From IMG/VR virus record IMGVR_UViG_3300021185_001174, positions 56,811 through 120,810 of that record: a stretch of DNA of 64,000 nucleotides; one strand, written 5' to 3'. The notes below the pieces were generated by a model, which saw only the letters and a program-made list of their open reading frames with translations, did no database searches and had not been told where the DNA came from. This DNA is from a virus. Position 1 is the first letter of the stretch, and each line of letters starts with the position of its first letter. Shown here in pieces: positions 49,705 to 59,000 of the stretch. Position numbers and translations under genes: made by a program.

Positions 49705-50104
49705 TCACCCTGTCTCTATCAAGTAACATTTTTTGTAAATCTGTAGTACTACCTACGAATACATTATTGTTTGTTACTTTTCTAGCTTCATCATCTTTCT
49801 TTTCATCATTTAAATCTTTTTTGGCCTTCTGTAAAGACATTAATTTTTCGGTAGTATCACTTATATCTTTAATAGATTTGGATAGTACTTCAAATGCCCT
49901 GGGGTGTTCGGACTCTCTCGCAAGTTCTGCAAGGATATCTAAAGACCTAGTACCAGTCGCAATTAAGTCTCTATAAGTATCACGAGAAAACTCGTAATCA
50001 TCCTTAATATCTTTTTCTTCTTTCGGAATCGCTGGAACATTTACCTTTGTCTTAGTAGGTAAATTTTTCTCCAGAGATGCATTTAGCTTATCTCTTTTTT
50101 CCAT
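49682..50104 (-). CDS. 16: Small terminase subunit (T4 gp16)
   Basis: A helical protein of 140 aa (T4 164 aa). DYEFSRDTYRDLIATGTRSL and HPRAFEVLSKSIKDISDTTE match marine gp16. It regulates packaging initiation. It overlaps the gp17 start by 23 nt and follows gp15 by 2 nt. Confidence 0.92.
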   Translation of the reverse strand: MEKRDKLNASLEKNLPTKTKVNVPAIPKEEKDIKDDYEFSRDTYRDLIATGTRSLDILAELARESEHPRAFEVLSKSIKDISDTTEKLMSLQKAKKDLNDEKKDDEARKVTNNNVFVGSTTDLQKMLLDRDRVIDAENKE

Positions 50105-50106
50105 AT

Positions 50107-50874
50107 TTAATCTTGTGCTGGGGTCTCATCTATGGTAGTAGTTACAGTAAAGTTATCTTCTGTATCTGTATTACCTATAGTGAAGTCCATCTCCTCAAAT
50201 CTATCTGTGTCATTGTTTGAACCAAGTTTTTCAAAGTCTATATTTACTTCTCTAATAATATTTGCATTATCATTAGTAGGTCCGTAAAATTTCATCTTCA
50301 TAGTAAAATCTAATTGATATACAAGAACTCTACGAGTAAGGAAATCACCTTCGTATTCATCTTGGATATCTGCATTAGTAAGTACTACTGGAACATCTTG
50401 TTTAAAATCAAACCCATCAACAGGTTTTATTGTTACTGTATAATCTGGTTGGAAGTATGGAAGTATTTGTTCCATAATCTGTAGGCCATCATCTTGATTC
50501 TTTGCTAAAATATAGAGTGACATTCCTATATTATAATTTGTATAAAAAGCAATCTTCTTTTTCTTAGTTACATCACTACCATGTGATTCTACTATACTGC
50601 TTAACTTGTTTAATTTAGAAGCAGTATCTTGGGCCAAAGATGTAATTTCAAAAGCCATTCTAGGTAACTTTAATGCAACTGATGCATCGATATTAGTTGA
50701 CTGGTCAAGCCTTGATAGAAATTTTTGTTTAGGTCCGTAAGCCAATGGAACTTTCTGTTGACTTAGAATACCACCAGAACCATCTTTACGGACTACCGAT
50801 ATATTATTAAAGAGGGTACCAAAAACTGCAACTGATTTTCTTAGAGTTGCATGATAAAAATGATTACCAAACAT
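50107..50874 (-). CDS. 15: Tail sheath stabiliser / terminator (T4 gp15)
   Basis: MFGNHFYHATLRKSVAVFGT then FNNISVVRKDG is the gp15 N-terminus, with MGMSLYILAKNQDDGLQIME-type central segments. It caps the tail and joins it to the neck. Length (255 aa) matches T4 (272 aa). It shares a base with the gp14 stop. Confidence 0.93.
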   Translation of the reverse strand: MFGNHFYHATLRKSVAVFGTLFNNISVVRKDGSGGILSQQKVPLAYGPKQKFLSRLDQSTNIDASVALKLPRMAFEITSLAQDTASKLNKLSSIVESHGSDVTKKKKIAFYTNYNIGMSLYILAKNQDDGLQIMEQILPYFQPDYTVTIKPVDGFDFKQDVPVVLTNADIQDEYEGDFLTRRVLVYQLDFTMKMKFYGPTNDNANIIREVNIDFEKLGSNNDTDRFEEMDFTIGNTDTEDNFTVTTTIDETPAQD

Positions 50875-51815
50875 TAAAAAGTCTCCGATGGGTCGCCGAA
50901 TGGATTAGATTCGGTAAAGTCTATAAAATTATCACCAATTGTTTCGAATGCTACATTCTGAGATGCACCATCATTCGCAAATACATTAGTTGTATCATTG
51001 TCTCCAATATCATAAACCTTAGTAATAATGCAGGTACTACCACTAGTACTTCCAATTAGCGGTTTACTAGCGGACGCTACGAACTGTCTATACGATTCTG
51101 AGCCAGAGACACCTATACCTGATACTGATATACTTCCAGCAATGTCTGATGTTTTAGTAAGAGTCTGTACTTCACCAAAGATTTTTATCGCAGGAGTATC
51201 ACCATCTGCTGCAACTAATTCTTGTGTTACTATCTCTGATTGTGTAAAGTGATTACCATCTGTAACTGTTAAGTCTATTGCAATCTGATAAGCTTCTGCA
51301 CCAGTAGTATCATCTATTACACCAACTCCTGTTTCAAATTCTTCATCAGAATACTCAAAGAGAGCACATGTAAGTTTATAAACAGGTAGGTTAGATAACT
51401 GGTAAAATGGTTTATCATCTTCTACATGAGATATTTCAAAGAATGAATTAGTCATAGGTAAGAAGAGTAAGTCACCTTCTTGTGGCTTTAACTGAGCTTC
51501 ATTTAATCCTACTGAATGATTCCAAGACTTTCTTGAAATAACAAAGGATGCCTCGTCACGAATTTCTAGTCCAAACTTAGAGTATAAGTCTCCTGTACCT
51601 TCGAAGCCTTCTACATTCTCAATGTAGGCTTCTACTAAATAAGCATCATCAAACTTTGATGAAGGGTCTTCATTTAAAATATCATCGCGATTAACTAAGG
51701 TTCTAGGTATATAATATACATCTTGACCAAAGATTTTTAGTGATTCAATCACCAAATCTTCATACAAGTTTTGCTCTGAACGAACTGCTTGACTAAAATA
51801 TACGTTACGTGGCAT
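50874..51815 (-). CDS. 14: Neck protein (T4 gp14)
   Basis: MPRNVYFSQAVRSEQNLYED then LKIFGQDVYYIPRTLVNRDD are conserved gp14 features, with WNHSVGLNEAQLKPQEGDLL in the core. A Gly/Ser-rich insert (IGSTSGSTCIITKVYDIGD) near 262-280 resembles the GxxSGxTA repeats in gp13. Length is 313 aa (T4 256 aa), the extra part being this C-terminal region. Confidence 0.94.
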   Translation of the reverse strand: MPRNVYFSQAVRSEQNLYEDLVIESLKIFGQDVYYIPRTLVNRDDILNEDPSSKFDDAYLVEAYIENVEGFEGTGDLYSKFGLEIRDEASFVISRKSWNHSVGLNEAQLKPQEGDLLFLPMTNSFFEISHVEDDKPFYQLSNLPVYKLTCALFEYSDEEFETGVGVIDDTTGAEAYQIAIDLTVTDGNHFTQSEIVTQELVAADGDTPAIKIFGEVQTLTKTSDIAGSISVSGIGVSGSESYRQFVASASKPLIGSTSGSTCIITKVYDIGDNDTTNVFANDGASQNVAFETIGDNFIDFTESNPFGDPSETF

Positions 51816-51818
51816 TTA

Positions 51819-52790
51819 TTATCCCATATAGAAATCGATTGGTTGTTCCCAATTCAATCGGACTTCTTCTTCTAGTTTTTCTATCTCTGTTAAAGCATCA
51901 TCAAATAATTGTCGACCATTAAACTGTACACCCCCAGGCATTTGCATACCTTCGAATTTAAGTAAGTTAGAACCCCATTGTCTTTTAATTATAGCAGTAA
52001 GATACTTTTTAAGGTAATGGTCATTATAGATATCTGTAAATGTTTCTGGGTCTATAATACGATATGCCTCTACAACTAGGTAATTATCTATGACTACTTC
52101 TTCACCCCATTTCATATCAATTCTAAGTTGATTTCTATGTCTGTCAAAACTAGTAAATTTATTATCTGAATCAATAACTAGGTCTAGTGTTGAAAGATAT
52201 TGTTGGGCCATTGAGTATTCCAATAAAGAACCCATATAGCCTAAACTAAACATATCATTTAAATGCATCTGATATTTAATATCAAATAAGTTATTACTTG
52301 TAAATGCATCGTTAATAGGGAATAACCTAATTACATCAGTTACTGCATCAGGGATAGGTATATATTCATTTTCCATATCTCCCTTTACAATAGTAGATAT
52401 AACAGCAGTATGACCACTATTAGTACCTGTTATAGTTTCACCTGCCTGAAAGGGTATCTCATCATCGTGGGTTAGTATTGTATATAATACATAATTAGCA
52501 GTAGTATCTTCGTGTACTAATGCTGTTGCACCCGAAACACTTCCTGTAATAATTTCACCTTGTTGAAAACTCGCACCTACTGCTGCAGTTAAGTTTAATT
52601 TACTGCCAGTAATTTTGTGTTTTAAGAATACTTTTTCAATTGCATCTGTATGATAGTGTTGATAAAACTGTAAAGCCTCATCTACTCTATCTTCTAGTTG
52701 GTCTTCATCTACGTTTATTTCAATTACAGGAGCGCCCAACGAGCGTAAACAATAATCTTTTAAAGTTTCTCTACTGTTAGGAACTGCCAT
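51819..52790 (-). CDS. 13: Neck protein (T4 gp13)
   Basis: Start MAVPNSRETLKDYCLRSLGA and the core YIPIPDAVTDVIRLFPINDA, SMAQQYLSTLDLVIDSDNKF and MQMPGGVQFNGRQLFDDAL match gp13. Residues 60-137 carry an inserted pair of beta repeats, QGEIITGSVSGATALV (77-92) and AGETITGTNSGHTAVI (116-131). Length is 323 aa (T4 309 aa). Confidence 0.95.
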   Translation of the reverse strand: MAVPNSRETLKDYCLRSLGAPVIEINVDEDQLEDRVDEALQFYQHYHTDAIEKVFLKHKITGSKLNLTAAVGASFQQGEIITGSVSGATALVHEDTTANYVLYTILTHDDEIPFQAGETITGTNSGHTAVISTIVKGDMENEYIPIPDAVTDVIRLFPINDAFTSNNLFDIKYQMHLNDMFSLGYMGSLLEYSMAQQYLSTLDLVIDSDNKFTSFDRHRNQLRIDMKWGEEVVIDNYLVVEAYRIIDPETFTDIYNDHYLKKYLTAIIKRQWGSNLLKFEGMQMPGGVQFNGRQLFDDALTEIEKLEEEVRLNWEQPIDFYMG

Positions 52791-52792
52791 TT

Positions 52793-53053
52793 TTAACTCC
52801 AGATAGCCGTAGCTATTGTTTGTATTAAAGTATTTTCACCACTTACATCAGTTGCATCACCATCATCTTCTACAAATTTAGATAAAGTGTATGTTCTTGC
52901 AGGTAAAGTACTAACATCTCCATTATCATCATATGTATCAAAATATGATACTATAATTACAGGATGCTTTGCATTAGTAGTATCTTCTGCACTACTATTT
53001 TTTGCAGGTGTTACCACTACTTCGCTTAATTCACTTGTTTTTGTAATTGCCAT
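52793..53053 (-). CDS. Hypothetical structural protein, 86 aa
   Basis: A Thr/Asp-rich small protein (MAITKTSELSEVVVTPAKNS, then HPVIIVSYFDTYDDNGDVST). It sits between the long fibre gene (1-nt gap) and gp13. A TATAAATA 49 nt upstream may drive the neck operon. Probably a virion component by context. Confidence 0.6.
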   Translation of the reverse strand: MAITKTSELSEVVVTPAKNSSAEDTTNAKHPVIIVSYFDTYDDNGDVSTLPARTYTLSKFVEDDGDATDVSGENTLIQTIATAIWS

Positions 53054-53054
53054 T

Positions 53055-56000
53055 CTATTTCTCCGATTTACTTTCGAGGGTTTTTATTCTTTCCTCTAAT
53101 CTATTTATAAGGGCTTGTTGCTCTTTCACAGCTTCTACTAATAAAGCTGTTATATTACCATAGTCTACCCCTAGTGACTCTGATTTTAAAACCCCGTCTT
53201 CTTCTATTCTATTATTATGTACTATCTCTGGTACTACTTCTTGAACTTCTTGAGCAATGAAACCAATACTTTCTTTATCATTTCTTTTCCATTGGAAACT
53301 TACACCATTTAGATTTTGTACTTTTTCTAATGCTCCTTCAAGGGGTTTTATATTTTTCTTTAATTTTCTATCTGAAGATGTTGTAGTTGAATATGCAATT
53401 ACGTTTCCATCTGCATGAAAATCTCCACTAGACATATTAAGATGGAATTCTCCAGTATTACTACCTGATGAACCTTGACCAAAGGTAAGATAATCATAAC
53501 CAGAAGAGGCCTCTACGGCTTTAATCATTCTATAACCGCCACAATATAGTTCCCAAGTGTCGGCTGCAGAAAATGATGTATATGTATCAGTATCACCTTT
53601 ATGAATAACTTTATTAGATACCGATAAATCACCACCAGTACTAATACCCCAACTATCTGCCGTTACATTATTACCTCTAAAGCGAATCGTGTCACCTGAA
53701 GTATTACCAAGGTATGTATTTGAAGCATAGATGTAACAGTTACCTACATCAGATTTAATATAGAAATCACCACCTGTATAGGCTGTACGAGTACCAGAGT
53801 CATTGTAAAAATAACCTGTACTTCTATCTACTGCAAAATATGTACGAGCGGCCCCTATATATCCGTCAGTAGTAATAGTAAATCTTTTAGTACCATTACC
53901 ACTTCCACTTGTAAATTGTAAATTACCTGCAGTATTTGTTTGCGCGTCTGCTGACTCATAAATTTGCCATAGGTTTCCGCCGTTCCATGCTAGTCCTTCA
54001 CTTGCACCTGGGTCATTAAATGTTATTTTATTTGCACCAGTAATGGTACCATTTGTCATTGCAATTGTTTGGCCATTCATTGTTAACTGGCCAGACATTG
54101 TTCCACCAGATTTTTGTAGAGCACCATTGGCAGTAGTAGTAGTACTAGTTAAGACAGCATTTCGTGCTGCGATATCTACTCCATCTACTGTTCCTGCAAC
54201 AGTAACATTACCATTTGATCCACTTACACTAAACTTAGCTCCACTAGAGCCAACTTGAAAGTTTCCATCGGTTCTTAATACTCCAGCACCACAATATATA
54301 CCACTAGTAAAATCAACGTCAGGATTTAATCTTAGCCATGAGTCATTAAATCTGACTATTTCTTTCCCATCACCTTCTATTTTACTACCATTGAACTTTC
54401 CATCACCTCTAACATGGATATTTCCCGCAGAATCCCAACGAAGTGAGTACTGATTACTGCTTATGTTTGTAGCAAGTTCTCCACCTTGATGTCCCTGAAG
54501 TCTTGGTCCATCAACAGTTGACCCAGAATAACCTGTACTCACTTTTACAAGATGATGATTAGTGTCACCAAGACTAAGCATTTGTCCTGATGATAATGCC
54601 AGTCTGCTTGTATGAGTTTTAACCCCTGACATTGACTGGTCGCCTGTAGTTCGAATTACAGTAGAATCAACCGCAATGTCATTGGCATTTGCTGTGATGC
54701 CTGAACCACCAATTACGTTGAGTGTTACTCCCCCTGAAGTACCTCCACCAGTTAAACCAGTACCTGCACCAACTGATGTAATATCACCAGCTGTCGGAGT
54801 ATTTGTAAAATTATTATAATCTAAATAGTATGAACCTTCTTGATTATCTAACTTATCAGCATCTAATCCTGAACCAGCACCATCCGAAGTAGAAGTCCAT
54901 ATCTCTCTCCAGCCCGGACTATAACTAGCACCCTGATTGTTATATACGAACATCTTGCCAGCAGAGCCGCCAGTATTTGGAGCAATAACTAATCCTGTAA
55001 TATTGCCTTGAACATTATCAGTTGAATTATCAGTCCACCATAACCATGATGTTCCAGCAAGTTCCGTAAGCCTACCCGCATCTGTTAAGTTACCATTACC
55101 AGCATATGACCAACTTGTTTTATGAGCAGTTAACTTAGAATCAAATGCGTCCTTGCCTAGTGCTTCTGTAAGTAGTGCAGATGTTGTTGTGCTTGTATAG
55201 TTTGATTCGCCAGTATGTCTAAAGTGGTCTAATGATGTCTTGGCATTTAAAGCACTTTGTAATCCGTCAACATTTGAGACTACATGATTATGTGAGTCAT
55301 CGGCAACTGCTGCTGTAAGTGTAAAGTTAGCCGAACCATCAAAAGAAACACTTCCACTTAAATCTCCACTTAATGTCAATGTTCTTGCTGTAGTCCACTT
55401 ATCAGCATTTGGGTGGTAGGCTTCTGTAAATAATCTATGACTAAATGCATATCCTATATTAGTCGAAGAATCAAGCTCCAGTGCGTACGGAGTCTCCCAA
55501 CCACCAGAATCATCTCTATCTGGAAGAATATAAAATCTATTACCGTTTACGTGAAGCCAAAAATCATCGCCATTAGTATCATTAAACTTCATCTGCGGCG
55601 ATGTACCAGAGATAGTTAACTGTCCAGTCATTGTTCCACCAGCTAGTGGTAGTTTATTAGTAATACTTGAGTCTGAAGCAGTTATAAATCCATAACTGTT
55701 ATTCCAGTTTGTATTACCATCTGTAATATAACCTGCACTTGCATGATTACCCCAACCGTATGCGGTATTCCAGTTAGTAGAGTTACCACCAGATGCAGTA
55801 ATGGTTGACGGAGTGTCTAATGCACCCGTCTCCATATTTATATTAAATTTAGTTGCGCCAGCCCATTTGTAAAGTATTTTGTCAGGATTGCCTTCATCAT
55901 AAAAAATACCATAGTTAGGATACTGGTCTCTGCTAATACCCCAGATAGTAGCATCAGGCGCACCAGTTGTGGCTCCATATACATTACCGCTGAAAGAAGT

Positions 56001-59000
56001 AGCAGATATATTTGCAGATGTAGTTGCACCTCTGCCCGTAACTGAACTTAATGTATCTGTTTCAGTGTAAGACGTTAAATACCCAGCACTCGCATGGTTA
56101 CCCCAACCATAAGCTGTGTTCCAGTTAGTAGAGTTACCGCCACTTGCATTAACTGTTCCTGATGCAGTAACTGACCCTGCCACTGATAGGCCTCCAGTAC
56201 CCCATGTATTTAATACATAACTGTTTGAACTATTATAAATTCTTAAATTTAATACCTTATTTGTAGAACCAGAAGCTGAACCGATATGCCAATAAACATT
56301 TGTACCATCGTGAGTATTTGAATATGCATGTCCTGGAAAATAAGTTGATGAACCAGTCAAATTAGCATTTTGAATAGCATTACTATTCATGTTTAGTGTG
56401 CCGGTCATTGTTCCACCAGCTTTTGGTAGAGCAGCATTAGCAGTAGTATATGCAGTATTCCAGTTAGTAGAGTTACCTCCAGTGGCCGTTACTGTTCCAT
56501 TAACTGATATACCAGCCGAACTTGTGTTTAGTTTATTAGAACCTTGATAAGCGAGATACACTGAATTAGAGTCATAATACATTTGTCTTCGCCAAGCACC
56601 TACATCAGCTCCATCGGCTATGCTACTTGCTGAAATATTAAACTCTCTCCAACCAGAACTTTGTGACCACTCGTCATGGAAAACATATCCAGTTTCAGTA
56701 GATACTTCATTCGTATTTGAATCGGATTTATGTCCAACTCTAATATTAAAGTTTCCTTCTCCATCATTCCATGTAATCCAATGTTTTCCTGATTCGAAAG
56801 AAAGAGAATCTGCATTATTTAATGCTAATGTACCGGTCATGGTTCCACCAGACTTAGGTAATACTGTACTAAAGAAAGTATTATTATCATCAACTGCAGC
56901 TGCTAACTCGTTTAGAGTGTTTAATGTTCCTGGAGCTCCATCAATTAAATTATCAATCTGTGTTCCTACATATGTTTCAGTTGCATATCCTGAGAGTGAT
57001 GGAATTGTTGTAGAGTTAAAAGCATTTGAACCAAGTTCTCTTGTTCCAATAATTCCGCTTCCATCTATCATTACGGCGGTTGCTTCCGAGCTTTGGCCTG
57101 ATAGATTTTGTAATGTTAAATTATTCGCAGTTATTCTTCCATTTACATCTAAAAGAGAATTTGGTGTGAATAATCCACTACCAATACCAACATTACCATT
57201 TGCTCTAATAAACATTTTAGTTGAAGGCGCCGCTTGACCTGATGTTGATGTTTTAAATTCTAATCTACCATTGTAGTTTCCATCATCTGTAGAAGTAATT
57301 TGTGTTGTATTCCATATATTAGTATTATTAGGATGGCCACTTCTAAATGTTAATTTTGCTGAACCTAAGTTATATTGTGATGCAATTGTAATACCTGTAT
57401 TTCCAGAATTAGGGTCGCCTACTTGTAATTGTGTAACAGCACTATCAGTACCTATAGCTACATTACCTTGATAGTCAACTCTCATTCTTTCTACTAAAGA
57501 AGTTCCTGCTGCTCCAGAAACAGTGTTAGCGTTGTTTGTGTATACAACAAATGCTCCACTTCCTTCCTTCACTTGGCTATCAGCATTACTATTTTGACCA
57601 ACCTCTGCTCCAATTCTTACTTGAGGAGTTTCGTTTGTATTGTCATCTTCAAAGCTAAAATCAATAAAAGACTTCTGCTGTGCAATATCTGCACCAGTAT
57701 CATGGTGAAGTGTTAATAACGTAGCATCTCCAGTGTTTACCACTGTACTTGTTATAGCACCACTAGAGATAGTTCCAATATTTACAAGATTTCGTGATGA
57801 ATCTATTACTGCAGTTGTATTTACATAATATCCACCATTTACATAAAGACCGCTAGAATATAATCTTGACCTCCATGTGCTTCCTAGTCTTGTCTCAAAT
57901 CTATCTGAATATCCTAATATTGAAGTTGTAGGAATTCCTCCAGTACCTGTAGCACTAAATGCGATTACTGAAACATTATTTGCTGGATTAAATAATCTTA
58001 TATTTTCGTTGTAGTTATTGTAATTTGTTCCATCATTAATCCAAACCGACCCATTTTGTATTGTTCCTGCAAAGGTAGCGTTACCTGAAGAGTTAATTTC
58101 AAGAACTGGCGTACCACCACTGGGTTGTACTCTAAATGTTGAACCTGATGCTGAAAGTTCTACATTACCACTTGAGTCTTGTAGTTTAATTCCTGCTATA
58201 CCATCTGTTGATTGAAATGTAGCGGCAATATTAGCTGTGCCACTATTGACACTCAAAACACCACTAGAGATAGTTCCTACGCTGGTAAAGTTAGCACTAT
58301 TAAATGTAATGTCTCCAGTAGATGAATTTATACTTAACTGACCTGTATCATCTGTTATACCATTCCTTACTCTTACTATTCCATCAAAATATGCACCTTG
58401 ACTAGAATTAACATATAGGTAATTGTCACTTACTAAAACAACACCATCATTTCTAACTCTAAATAGGTCTGAATTAGAACTATCTTTTACAGTTAATGCG
58501 TCTGCTGTATTATCAGATGTACTTCCAGTTGATGTAATAGCACCACTAGAGATAGTTCCTACGTTAGTAGCTGGGTTATTTTTAAAATCTACTGCACTTC
58601 CAGTTAACGCAAACTCTACGCCGCCACTTGCACCATGAGTATAAAAATTTAAAACATTTGCATTAGCAGCAATTAAAGGTTTATTAGAACCATATCCACC
58701 AGCCCATTGTATATCCGCACCATCATTTAGTTGTAATTTGCCTGAAGAGGTTATAGTGCCACTAGAGATAGTTCCTGCAAAGGTAGCGTTACCTGAATTG
58801 TCTATATTAAAAGTTTCAGTTGTACTTCCTGCACTATTATCAAAAAATTGAAACTGCAATTTGTCGCCACTAGTTCCTCTTATCAAATAAATATCATTTG
58901 AATCTGAAAAAGAGTTTGAGTCTGTAAAACCTAAAGTTGGTCTTGTTGAGTTTATGTATATACTTGCACTTCCTGAATTAGAGGTAGAAGTAATATTACT

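Noticed and set aside
56620-57237. 205-codon open frame on the plus strand
   Set aside because: It lies fully antisense to the repetitive fibre gene; low-complexity Ser/Thr/Val composition and no promoter or SD. A shadow of the fibre codons.
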